The translations under genes and the position numbers were made by a program. Source: Triparma columacea (taxonomy: Eukaryota; Sar; Bolidophyceae; Parmales; Triparmaceae). From it: DNA of 58,638 nt. The notes under the pieces were generated by a model that searched no databases, had not been told where the DNA came from, and saw only the letters and a program-made list of their open reading frames with translations. Position 1 is the first letter of the stretch; the number at the start of each line of letters is the position of its first letter. The stretch covers positions 1-58,638 of the forward strand of contig BRYA01000083.1 in assembly GCA_030267965.1 (NCBI GenBank), in the 5' to 3' direction. This document shows, piece after piece, positions 31,445 to 42,223 of the stretch.

Positions 31445-34400
31445 TTATTCTAGGGTGAAGTCAAGCAGGACGTCCCCTCCCTTCCCCTCTTCCCCTTTAT
31501 CCCCCTCGCCACCCCCCTGTGAGTGGAAAGGGTTCCCCTCCTCCCTTTCCTGCTGCTCCTCCTCCTTCCCTCTCCCCTCCACCTCCTCCTCCCCGCCCCC
31601 CTCAAAATCAACCTCCTCTACCCCGTCTCCTTTTCCCCTTTCCCCCTCCCCCCCCTCCTCCTTCTTACCCTTCCCCCCTCCCATGCTCCCAAAGAGGTTC
31701 ATAACAGCCTCCATGCTTCTCCCCCCCCCGTTCGCCTGCTGTTGGTTACCTCCCACCCCCCCCGTCCCCCCAGCCGTCGTCCCCTCCTTGCCGAATTGCG
31801 GTATGCTCCCCAGTCCGCTCAGGAATTTACTTGGGCTCGCGAACGTCGACGTCAGCGATATCCTCGGGGGCGTCGACGCCCCTTTGGCTGCGTCTGCGTC
31901 TTCCCCTGCCTCAGTATTGCCTCCTTCCTCCTCTCCCCCCCCCTCCCCCTCCTCCTCCTTATCCCCCCCCCCCTGTGTCCCCTCAACCTCCTCCTCCTCC
32001 TTCCTCCAAGGTACCTTCAAGGCTCCCCACTTAACCCCTCCCCCCTCCTCCCCCTTCCACCCTTTCCCCATCCCCTCGAACCCCCTCCCAAGCCTCTCCC
32101 CGAACTTCTTAACTCCCTCCGTTATCTCCTGTCCCTTGCTCCCAATTCCCCCCCCCGCCGAGGCCGCATCCCCCCCCTTACATTCCTCGAGTTTCGTCCA
32201 CATACATACGTCAGGGTCGTAGTCCTCGAGTAAATCCTTCATACCCTCACGGTGCAACCAACCGGAGGCGCTACCGAAACCACCTGACATCACTGCTGTG
32301 TAGGGGAAACCACGCTTCACGAAGAACAAAGCCAAGCTGAGGGTTTGGGTGGGTCGTTACGCAGGGGTGGGGGAAGGGTAAGTTTTAATTTTTTTTCAAG
32401 AGTTGCAATACACCCCCCCCCCCCTTGCACCCCCCTGTCTCACCTCTCCGTCCTGCTCTCATCTTCCTCCATTTCCCTCTTGGCCTTTGGTGACAGTTCA
32501 ATCCCATACTCCGTCTTCGCGACCCCCACCCCCTCCCCCATAACAACAAGTGTAGCCTCCCCCCTCAGTACTTCAAAGTCCTTAAGAACTTCAACAAGTC
32601 TCTCGCTGTCAAGCATGACCTCCGGGGTTACGATAATGCTGGTTGGGAATTTACCTTTCATTTCACCGGACTTTCTAGCCCTGCTGTCGACGAGGAAATA
32701 CCTGATACCGGAGGAGTCACGACGGCCAGCTATTATGGAGGGGAGAACGGATGAGGCAGATAGCCTCATGACACTACCAGGGCTGCGACAAAGAGCGAAC
32801 GTTCGATTGATTGTGAGAGAAAGTTTTGAGTTCGTTCGATGTCTCCGTTTCCTATCTTCCTATCTACATCTCCAACCTTTGATGTTGTTTCTCCCGTGTC
32901 TCACCTTCGTCCTTCACCCTCGTTCTCCTCCTCCTTCCCCCCCTCCGTATTCTCACTGTCCCCCCTCGTTCTCGTCCCCTTGAACTTGTCAAAGTTCCAT
33001 ACCCCCAAACCCTTCTTCCCCGTAACAACCTCCTCGTAACTCCTAGCCTCCTTCCCGTATTTCTTCTTAAGTTTACTGAAGAGCATCTCGTAGTTACCCC
33101 TGTATTTCTCCGTCAGTTCCCCGGCCTGATCGCTACGGGAGGTGTCTCCGAGCTTGGAGTAGAAATCACGAAGGTACCGAGAGACTCGGAAGGCCTCCTC
33201 CTCGTTTTTTACTCTCTTCCTCTCCTCCTGCAGTGTTTTTGTGGTGTTAGAAGTATGGAGAAAAAAAAAACGAAAGAAAAACAAACGGTTGCCCCCCCCA
33301 CCGTCCCTCCCCCCCCCCCTTCCTAAATCCTCACCTTCTCTCTAACCCTATTCCATTTCCTAACCCTCCCTTCAATCCATTTCCCTTCCATGTCCTTGCA
33401 TTCCCTTCTAAACCCCTCCGGTGTATTCCTCCAAATCTCTTTCCCCCCTTCAATCCACTCATCAATCCTCTTCTCCACTTCATTTCTATCCATCCAAAAA
33501 AGTTCATCCCACCCCCACCCTATTTCACCTCCTACAATCCCCCCTTCTCTTCTCCCTAACCTACCAACATGACAGTACATCATGAAACAATTCCCCCCCA
33601 CACCTTCCGGTATCCCCTCATGTCCTTCATAGTACGGTATCACGTATGGTGGTAGTGTTTGCGTGTGTAGGAAATAACAATTCGGTATAGTATCGCTAAA
33701 GTCATCCCTTTCACCTTCTCCAATCTTCTCCCCAACTTCGTTCTCCAACCCGTTCATACTACCGTGGAATTTCCTGGCAACAACGTCACCCCAACCTAAC
33801 CATTTCTCCTTCATCCCCCACCCTCGAACACCTAACGTTGGGTAATGGTACGTTAATAATTTCAGGAAATACATACACCCATCGCTAAAGTCACCATCTT
33901 CGCTAAAGTCGCTAAAGTCACCCCCATCACCGATGACAGTAGGTATAGTTAAAACCGGGTGCACCTCCCTAACATACTTCATCAAAACCCCCGCCATAAC
34001 CCCCACCTCAACCTCCTCTTTATAATATTCACATAACATAACTAACAAAGTCGGAATAGCGTTATGTCTAGGTAAAGGTGTACGTTCCAATACTGCTGTA
34101 ATGTACTTTAAAGTAACCTGCCCGTGTGCGGGGTATAATGTTGGTATTGATGTTAGGGTTGGGTATTGAGTTATTATATCCACATCCAACGAAAGGGGGG
34201 GTAAAGGGGGGGGGAGGGGGTTGAAATGTTTTTGGAGATGGGAGTTTGTGGAACTGGAGGTGGAAGAGGAGGAGGAGATGGTTGAAGTGGTTGTGGAGGA
34301 AGAACTTGTTGAACAAGAGGGAACAATGGGTGGGGTAGGGTTTGGGACGTGTGGTGATGGGGGGGTGGGAGGAGATATCGTTGTGGTAGGTATTGTGGTA

Positions 34401-34897
34401 GTAGATGCTACGGAAGTAGTATGTGTACTGTCTAGGATATCCAAGTCATTGACAGGTGGTTTGGAGGCGACTACATCTTGAGAGGGTTTGGAAACACCCT
34501 CGCTGCTGAGCCACTCGAGGAAATCGTCTTCACCTTTACCACTGAGACTACGCCTGGAACTGCTGCTAGTGCGATCGAACTCTGGTGTCTGAGAGTTTTT
34601 TGGGGACGAGGGTGAAGGAAGGGGGAGTTCTTGTGTAAGCATGTACTTCTCAATCTCTCTGTTATGTTGTTATGTTGTTACGTTATTACGTTGTAAAGTT
34701 GTTACGATGTTCTCTTCCTCTCCTTCCCTCCCATATAACCTCACCTCTCCCAACATTTGAAGAAAGTCATCCTCAGTAGTAGTTGTTGTTGACCCAGCTG
34801 TTGATGATACTTGGTGTTTCCCTTGAGACGCTGATGGGGGGCTATCGAAGAGGAAGTCTAGTTCATCTTTTGGAGGTATTGTTGGTTGATGAGACAT
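31445..34897 (-). CDS. TBC1D23: TBC1D23-like TBC-rhodanese protein
   Basis: TBC1D23 is a Golgi adaptor, catalytically inactive as a RabGAP, that captures endosome-derived vesicles. Exons: 34897-34745, 34648-33335, 33227-32905, 32782-32444 and 32336-31445, giving 1,006 aa; every junction keeps phase. The Ser/Thr-rich N-terminus is followed by a divergent TBC domain (about 190-480) recognisable by YFLKLLTYHYPTL and by EIWRNTPEGFRREC. It lacks the IxxDxxR and YxQ fingers. A helical segment (FYSKLGDTSRS...FSKLKKKYG) comes next, then a rhodanese domain split by an intron (RYFLVDSRARKSGEMKGKFP ... VKRGFPYTAVMSGGFGSASG). The C-terminus is Gly/Glu-rich and lacks the PH-like domain of animal TBC1D23. 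The acceptor of intron 1 could be 34649 or 34646; both are in frame. Confidence 0.82.
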
Positions 34898-35283
34898 TTT
34901 GTATGTTGATTAAGTGCAGACGATGACTAAGTGTGTGTCTGTGTGTGTGTTGATTTGTTGATGAGAATGACGCTCGAATGGCGTTCGAATGATGCTCTAA
35001 TGGCGCTCTTTTGGTGCTCTAATGGGGCGCTCTTTTGATGGTGTGTGGTGGTGATTCTCTTATCCAAAGTCCAGTGTTTGAGCTATGACTCGTGAATGCT
35101 TTTGATTGCAGTAGTGAATGATGTATTTGATTGTTTTGGCGTGGGTTGATGTATTATATGTATGTTTTGGATGTATAGAATGTATTGAAAGTTCGTTAAT
35201 GAAAATAAAATGGAAAATGGATTTGGAAGCGACTTTTGACCATTTTTTCGGACCCTTTGCCCACTTCTTATTCTTGTTGCCAA
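34898..35283. promoter_or_regulatory. Divergent promoter with short repeats
   Basis: The 386 bases between the TBC1D23-like (-) and SNARE (+) start codons. It contains a 'tgtgtgtctgtgtgtgtg' run (34932-34950) and a degenerate repeat of 'ctaatggcgctcttttg' (34994-35040). No gene seen. Confidence 0.5.
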
Positions 35284-36183
35284 ATGGCCTTTACAGTTGA
35301 CGATTGGAAAGCTGATTACGAACTACTTCTTAATACAGTAAGTGTGATGCTGTATGTGTATTTGTATTATACAATAGAGTATGTTATGAGGATATAATGA
35401 GGATTTCAGAAATAGAAGCTCGAGACTTCTCATTGAGCATTGTCTTCATTTACCACTGTTTAGCCACATTTAGCTACATTTAGCCACATTTAGGCCTACA
35501 TTGGGTAATCATAGACACATACACACTATACATGGGGTATATATACACATACACACACGCACACACACACTCAATACCCCTTTTCTCACCTCTCCCCCAC
35601 CCCCCCACCCCACCCCACCACACACTAGGTAACCTCCCTCGTAGACACACCCTCCCCCTCACCAAGTCAGGTTCAGAACACCCTCCGCGCAACCGAGCGT
35701 CTCCGTCTCCGCCTCGACGAGGTAATAAAGGGCAGACAAGAGTTTGGAGTCGAGGAGTCTGAGTTACGGAAAATGGATGGTGACATGAGGGAATTAGAGG
35801 GGAAAGTAAACGATCTAAGTCGATCCAACCAGTCTCCTCCCACTGTAAATACCATCCAAACACCTGAAGACCCTACACTCCAAGCATACCAGCAGACCGC
35901 TCAGACCGTAATGTCCGTCCAGGACGACATGTTAGACCAGCTTGGTTCCGGCGTAACTCGACTCCACAATCAAGCAATGTTGATAAACGAGGAGTCAACC
36001 TTACACGTGAACCTCCTTCATGAAATGGACGAGGACGTTGAATCTGCGACTATGGGGTTAAGACAGGAAGCGAAGCACGCGGAGAGGATTAGGGAACAAA
36101 GCAGTGTCTGCAAGCTGTATATGATCATCGCGGGGGAAACGGTGTTGTTGGTGTTTTTGGTTATTATGGGATTCAGCCATTGA
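35284..36183 (+). CDS. Qc-SNARE (syntaxin-8/SYP5-like)
   Basis: A tail-anchored SNARE of the endomembrane system, probably trans-Golgi/endosome/vacuole. Exons: 35284-35337 (MAFTVDDWKADYELLLNT, resembling the N-terminus of plant SYP5 and syntaxin-8) and 35671-36183, giving 188 aa. The first intron uses GTAAGT; a small missed exon inside its 333 bases cannot be excluded. An N-terminal helical region (about 20-60) precedes the SNARE motif (about 98-155, MSVQDDMLDQLGSGVTRL...), and a C-terminal membrane anchor follows (LYMIIAGETVLLVFLVIMGF). In my alignment to syntaxin-8 the central zero-layer Gln is replaced by His (LINEESTLHVNLLHEM), which is atypical. Confidence 0.85.
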
Positions 36184-36542
36184 TAAGATGGTGCAACGAA
36201 ATATACAAACGTTATACTTCATAACGAAACAACAAAAAACGAAAACATAATTATGATGAAAAAATTAAACCGAAAGCAGTATTAAGCATAGGAAGGGTTC
36301 CTATGTAGATGTGCTTGTCAAATGCAACCCCTTCGTTACCTGAAAACTATGCATCCTCCCCCTCCCATCGCCACCTTGATTTTTTGTTCGTGTTTTTGTT
36401 CGTTTCTCTCCAGATTCCTTATGTACAGTGTGTTTGTTACACGGGTGTGTTCGCTAGCCTTCTTTTGTGTTTTCTTTGTGTGTGTTGTGTCTCGTGTCGT
36501 TCGTATCTCGTCTGTGTCCTCTCTGTCTCCCCTTTGTAAGTC
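36184..36542. other. Convergent intergenic region
   Basis: Lies between the SNARE stop and the stop of the spliced unknown gene on the minus strand. A/T-rich to 36270, then T/G-rich (36370-36540). An AATTAAA-type poly-A signal is possible near 36256. No gene seen. Confidence 0.45.
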
Positions 36543-37278
36543 CTACGGTGTAACCTCACCCTCCATATCTTCCCTCTCGTCTTCCTCCTCGCTCCCCTCA
36601 CTTCCGCTGCTCCCCGATACGCTCCGTAAAGATATCAAGTTAATAACACCGACTCTGAAATCCTCCATAGAAGCAACGCGGAATAGTGAGGAACGTTTCT
36701 TCGAACGGTAGCTATCTACAAGACCGTCTGAATTATTTATAGATTGGGAAGGGAGGTTTGATAATAACGATGTTGTTGGTATGTTCTGATTGTGGGGACG
36801 TGAAGGGGAGGATGATGATGATTGAAGAGACGGATGTGAAACTTGTATCGGGATCTTATTATTGGATCCCCGGTACTCCCTACTTATAACATAGTCCCCG
36901 AATTTAACGTTATCATGCTCCTTTAATAAAGCGTTTAGGTAAGAGTACTTTGTAGCAGGACCTGTGTTTGGCCAGGTATCCTCAAGGTGATGGCAGAAGG
37001 AGGTTGGGAATGCTGATTCGGCGTCCGGGAATTTACCGGTCTTTCGCTTTGACCAGTTGTGATGGGTTACTACGAGAGATTAGAGGGGAAGGGGAGGGGG
37101 GGTTAGAATAAGGGATAGTGGAAGGAGAAGTAAAGGGCGAAGACGGAAGGTGTTTGGTACATGTTTGTAAAGAAGACGTTCGCTAAGAATTTCAGCGCGA
37201 TGAAAAGAGAGGGAAGCACAGGGACTTACCTTGAGTCTGCAGGATCGTGGAGGTTTGAACGTTCGAGGTTTTTATCAT
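36543..37278 (-). CDS. Two-exon hypothetical protein (191 aa)
   Basis: Exon 1, 37278-37230, reads MIKTSNVQTSTILQTQ and ends at CAAG|GTAAGTCC. Exon 2, 37069-36543, follows a CTCGTAG acceptor, stays open for 175 codons and needs exactly the phase exon 1 supplies. Exon 2 has no early Met, so a plain start-codon scan misses it. The N-terminal part (THHNWSKRKTGKFPDAE, FCHHLEDTWPNTGP, KYSYLNALLKEHDNVKFGDY) looks like a folded domain rich in His, Trp and aromatic residues. The rest is Ser-rich and ends in an acidic tail (SEEEDEREDMEGE). I do not recognise it. The good phase agreement and codon texture support a real gene. Confidence 0.6.
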
Positions 37279-38241
37279 GTTATATGTATCAATTAAACAA
37301 CAAGATGCGGGAAGCGAGGGTTTCAAAAGCAAAAACAGGTGGGAGGTGAGGTGCGAAAGTGTTAGATAGTTGTATTTTGTAACGTATCGAGACATTTGTG
37401 ATCCAGTCGAGTGTGTAGTAACCCTAATAGGTAAGGGAAATATGGACAGAACAGCCAAGTTGAATCAGAAGTTGAAGCCACGGGTGGGTATATTTATTAT
37501 GATTTGGCTGTTGTGGACGTAAAATGACAAGTAGAGAACAAAAGGGGTCGTCATCGATTGATTATTCATTGTGTCACGGACATTAGGGCGAATGTGTGTC
37601 GAGGGGTTGATATATTGAGGTTAGAGTGCCGTTATGTCTCAGACATGTGAATTCTGTGGCTGATTTTGTCCCATTTACGACCACAGTTTGAGCTAATATT
37701 CGGTGAAATGTTGTGATATCATTCCAAGATGGGTTTCAGATGTGATGAAGCTCGATTAATGTAGAGGAAGAGTGTTTAAATTGGGCAAGTTGTGGTTGGG
37801 ATGCCGATTGAGGTCGAAATGATTGAATTGGGCAAATAATGAGGTTAATATCATCGTCAACGGAACTCTGACGCATTCATGGGTAAACACGTACCTTTAT
37901 TCCCCGCTTGTTGGTAAGGAAGTACCACGGCATGAGTTTAGAGATAGTTGTCTAAGTTGAATATCAAAGTGGTCACACCTTTCCCTGTCATCCTTCGAGT
38001 GATGATTTTTGTGGAATTGAGAAGGAGATTTTGGATTTTGGCCTTTCTACCAACATCGTTTAAATCAAACAAAATATCCCACACGATCCCACTGTCTACT
38101 TAACACCGCGAAACTATAACGACATAACTCTTCAAAGCTCAAATCCATTTTTTCCCACTCTCTCCCCCACTCTCTCGATTTCCCTCTCCTCTTTAACTCC
38201 CAAATTATCCAGCATCCATTAGAATTTACGCACGAACAAAC
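37279..38241. other. Intergenic, 0.96 kb, no supported gene
   Basis: A divergent region between the hypothetical gene (-) and ALG7 (+). It is AT-moderate with several 'attgaggt/attgggcaa' phrases (37740-37850). The 3' 100 bases are C-rich and probably form the ALG7 5' UTR. An ATG at 37443 starts a 14-codon open stretch ending at a GTGGGT, without further support. Confidence 0.45.
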
Positions 38242-39775
38242 ATGCGTCCTCTCCTCCTCGTAGTATTCACCATCTCCATCCTCTCCCTTACCCCAATTCC
38301 CTTCTTACCTCCTCCAACAACCTCCTTAATTTACAACATTTTCATCCTCTACATTTCCCCCACACTTGCCTACCTAATCGCTACGTTAGGTATCGATGGG
38401 ATGAGGGAAAAACTCGTGGGGAGAGGCCTTTATGGGATGGATATCGGGAAGAGGGGAACGGAGAGAGAAAAGGTTAAGGTACCGGAGGCTCTTGGGGTCG
38501 TTACAGGTGAGAGGGAGGAGAAGCAAGCTATATAATGCGCGGCTATGTTGATGTTGAGCTACACTACACTAAACAACAATATACTGAGCCAAGACCGTGT
38601 TCCTCTTATCCTCCGGCTGCGACAACGTAAAAGGGAGCAGTATGAGAACCGAGCACAAATCAAGGGGCAACTATAAACACGCAGAGCAGTTGCTCGTCCC
38701 TTCGCTCTCTCACACAATTTCGCCCATCCTTCCTGCGGCTCGCTTCGCTCACCGCCCCCCCCAAGGCATCTCCCACGTCGTAGTCCTCTCCCTCACGACC
38801 TACCTCTGCCGTACTTCTACCCCCCCCACCCTCCCCATCCTCCTGTCCTCCCTAACCTCCATCCTCTTTATGCTCTTCCTCGGCTTCACCGACGACGTCC
38901 TTGAGTGGGGGTGGACAGCCAAGCTAGTACTGCCAACCGTGTCCTCAATCCCACTCGTTGCAGTGTACGACGGAAGCACCAGCATAGTCGCGCCCCGTTT
39001 CCTCCATCCCCTTTTCTGGTCTTCCCCCAACCAAGTCTTGACACCGCTGTCCGAAGCCCTGTCGAGTTTGGGCATGACCGTATACCCCGGTTCCAGGATC
39101 GGCCTCATCGACGTAGGTTGGGTCTACGGCGTCTACATGAGCCTCCTCTCCATCTTCACCTCCAACTGCATAAACATATACGCCGGAATTAACGGCCTAG
39201 AGGTCGGCCAGTCCGTCGTAATCAGCTGCTGCATCCTCCTCCACAACGCCCACGAGATCGCAGCGGGGGTAGAGAGCGCGGCGCAGCACTGGTTCTCAGC
39301 CATGGTGCTCCTACCGTTCCTAACTAGCAGCCTAGCACTACTTAAAAGGAATTGGTACCCCGCGGAGTGCTTCGTCGGGGACACTTACTGCTACAGCGCG
39401 GGCGTCGTATTCGCAGTCGTCGGAATCCACGGGCACTTCAGCAAGACCTTACTCCTCTTCTTCATACCGCAGATCATGAACTTCTTGCTAAGCCTACCGC
39501 AGCTACTGAAGGTAGTGCCGTGCCCTCGACACAGACTACCGAGGTACAACAAAGATACAGGCAAGATGGAACCTAGCATGTACTCACTCCCAAACGGAGG
39601 GGGAGGGATAAACCTTACGCTAATAAACGTGTGGCTAAAACTGTGGGGACCAAGGAAGGAGGAGAGGCTTACTCTAGAGCTGCTTGCACTCCAGGTTGCA
39701 ATGAGCGCGGTCGGGATGTGCATTAGGTATAAAGGACTAGGGAGGGGACTCATTTTCGAGGACGAGGAACTTTGA
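38242..39775 (+). CDS. ALG7: UDP-GlcNAc:dolichyl-phosphate GlcNAc-1-P transferase
   Basis: The first enzyme of N-glycan precursor synthesis in the ER membrane (DPAGT1/Alg7, target of tunicamycin). Exons: 38242-38506 and 38766-39775, giving 424 aa; the split Gly codon joins EALGVVTG|ISHVV as in the family (PESQGVISG). It has about ten membrane helices. Signature motifs are GFTDDVLEWGW (catalytic Asp pair), NCINIYAGINGLEVGQS, NWYPAECFVGDTYCY and HFSKTLLLFFIPQIMNF, plus VVPCPRHRLPRYN. Length is normal. The intron's last 50 bases closely resemble those of CFAP251 intron 1. It converges with the TPR gene, with 180 bases between. Confidence 0.96.
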
Positions 39776-39955
39776 CGTGGGGAGGGGAGGACGGCACATT
39801 TAACATATAGCGAGGGCAACGATTAACGAAGAAACACATTTAAGCAGAACAGCTTTTCCACCTTACAATAGCCCTTAAATCTCATCTCTCCATTTCCCTT
39901 TTCCCTCCCCCTATCACACTCCCTCTCAAACACTCTCCCCCCCAACCCCCCCTTC

Positions 39956-42011
39956 TTAATTGGCCGCAATTTTTGGTGCTCCCGCCACCTTTGCCTTATC
40001 CTCTTCCTCCCTTAATTTAGTCTCCTCCGCTTCCTGTTCCATCTTTTCCAGTTCCATCGCCACCCTCCCTTCCTCCACGACCTTCTTCAGGATCCTCTTA
40101 GCCTCTTCGATGTTACCAGTGACTTTGTAACCGCGAGCGAGACACTTCAAGGACGCGGCGACCATGTTCTTGCCGTCCTTCGTGCTACCAAGCGAGTGGT
40201 TGATGTGCTCAGACCCGAGATCAGAGGCCTTGCTATAGTAAGTCTTGGCGGTAGCAAAGTCGCCCTCGGCGAGGTACGTGTTGCCAATATTCAAGAGGAT
40301 TGAGTGCCTGTGGTTTTAGGGGTTGAGGTGGGGAGGGGGGTTTGTGACAAAAAGGCGTGGGCGCACGCGCGAGTGTGTGCCGTGTGAGTGTTGTGAACAG
40401 GATGGGGTCATTTTGATGAGGCGAAATAACACCCCGAATCGTGCTCCTCCCTCCCCCCTGCTTACCTCTCCCAGTCGATGCGCGAGACGCGAATCTCATT
40501 CTTAAGTAGTTCCATATTCTGCTCGTACGCCTCCCTGGCCTCACCGAACTTCTTGAGAGCCTGGAGGGCGTTCCCCTTCTGCAGGAGGCCAGACCTCTTG
40601 CAAAGCAGAGAGACCCTCTCGTTGATGTACTTGCCGCAAAGGGAGGGGTTCCCGAGACCGTGGGCGGACCTGACGGTTAAGAGTATGGGGGGGATGAGAA
40701 ATACAAAGGAGGAAAATGAGAGGGCACAGCCTTTTCGACTATTTGAACTGAGGTGCTAGTGGGTACTCACCTGTTTTCGACCCGGCCTTCGTTAAGGGAC
40801 TTGCCCTCTGTGTCGACTCCCTCGCCCTCGACGATGTTAGCCTCGTCCTTTGCCTCGAGTACGACAAGGTCAGGGTCCCAGGATCCGTCCCCGGCGATCT
40901 CGAGGGCGAGCTCGGCGGCGCGGAGCGCTGAGGCCCCCCCTCCCTGGATGACTTGGAGCCTCCTCTTGCAGAGCTCGCTGAGGGCGAGGCTGGTGCACCC
41001 GGCCTCCTTGAGCATGATGGAAAGCCTGAGGGCGCTCATGGCCTGGTATAGGCGGAACTTCTTGTGCTCGGTCGTCTTGGCGTCGTCGTTGTGTCCTCCG
41101 GCCTATGGTGAAAAGCGGCGAGCGGACGTGGAGCGGAGAGGGTTGTATTAGACGATGAGATGAGGGATCTTACTGCAATTGTCGAGATGCTGGTGTGGTG
41201 GTTTTACACCTTCTTACCTCGCCATAGAACACTTCGGAGGGTCCACGGTCCTCATCGTCGGGATCCTCGACAAAAAGAAGTTGCGCAAGCTGCGGCGAAG
41301 AAGCGAAGAGAGCCAGAGATGGGATGTAAGAGGTTGTATATTGAGTTACAGCGCTAGCCGTTTCAGCTACGCAGCTTCACCGCTCACCTTCCCCTTCTGA
41401 TCAGACCTCGACATTTCCTTGATCTGGCCAACTCTAGCCTTGGGCAGGTTGTCTCCGTTGAGCAGCTTCATGTACTCGTGGTCGCCCTTCTGCCTTCGGA
41501 GCGCGTGGTCCCTGATATCGAGGACGAGCTGGAGGTCGTTCACTCCGCCGTCGTCGAACCTACCAGGCTGATCAATGACGTTGAAACTTCCTCCTGGGAG
41601 CTCAGACTTATCGAGGGGCTCAAGGGACCCGGTGTCTGAGGAGGTGTGTGCGGGAGGGGTTAGATCCAAGTGGACTGCACGATAGTATCATCCCAAGGTA
41701 TCATCCCAAGTGTTAAGCAGCTGGACCTCGGTGACTATGGGCAGTTGAAGAGATTATAAGCAGCAAAATCGAGCACAATAGATTAGATGTACTACAAGAA
41801 GGAAGTTCAGAGTTGCTCAGTGCAGCTAATTTGCCGCTTATTACCCATATAAGATAAATTGACCAACAATTCCGACGACGACGTCGGGATTGCCTATGGC
41901 AGAGGGGAGAGCACACTCCTTTGTGGAAACCTGACGTTACTCACCCTCATCGATAGGGACGATAGGCGGAATGTTGCCGACCTGAATCTCGTTCTGTTTC
42001 TTTTCCTTCAT
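39956..42011 (-). CDS. TPR-repeat protein, six exons
   Basis: Exons: 42011-41945, 41635-41388, 41289-41218, 41102-40771, 40669-40466 and 40307-39956, giving 424 aa; all five junctions keep phase. It starts MKEKKQNEIQVGNIPP. The middle region (FRLYQAMSALRLSIMLKEAG, LALSELCKRRLQ) and the C-terminal half (QKGNALQALKKFGEAREAY, LLNIGNTYLAEGDFATAKTY, ASLKCLARGYKVTGNIEEA) form TPR-type helix pairs. It ends in a charged coiled coil and PKIAAN. The 'LLNIG..Y' style recalls TTC29/GPSM-type TPRs, and a flagellar or scaffold role is possible, but I cannot assign an orthologue. Confidence 0.8.
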
Positions 42012-42223
42012 GTTTTAAGAGCTACAGAAGAAAAATCGAAAGATGAAGCTTCAGATGTCACCGTCCTATTGAAGACCTGGGGCTGGGTAAAAATAGGGCT
42101 AATAAACTGCTTCTATTATAGGGTTTTCGCGGACCTGTCTACCTCTGTGCGAGAAGGATGAAGCGTGGAACTTCGACCGAAAATAAAATAAAATCGCTCT
42201 TTCTTCGAACTAAACCTTTGCTC

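Noticed and set aside
31401..32233. Long plus-strand Ser/Pro-rich open frames
   Set aside because: They are antisense to the Gly/Glu-rich tail of the TBC1D23-like gene, whose exon phases and rhodanese motifs are clear.
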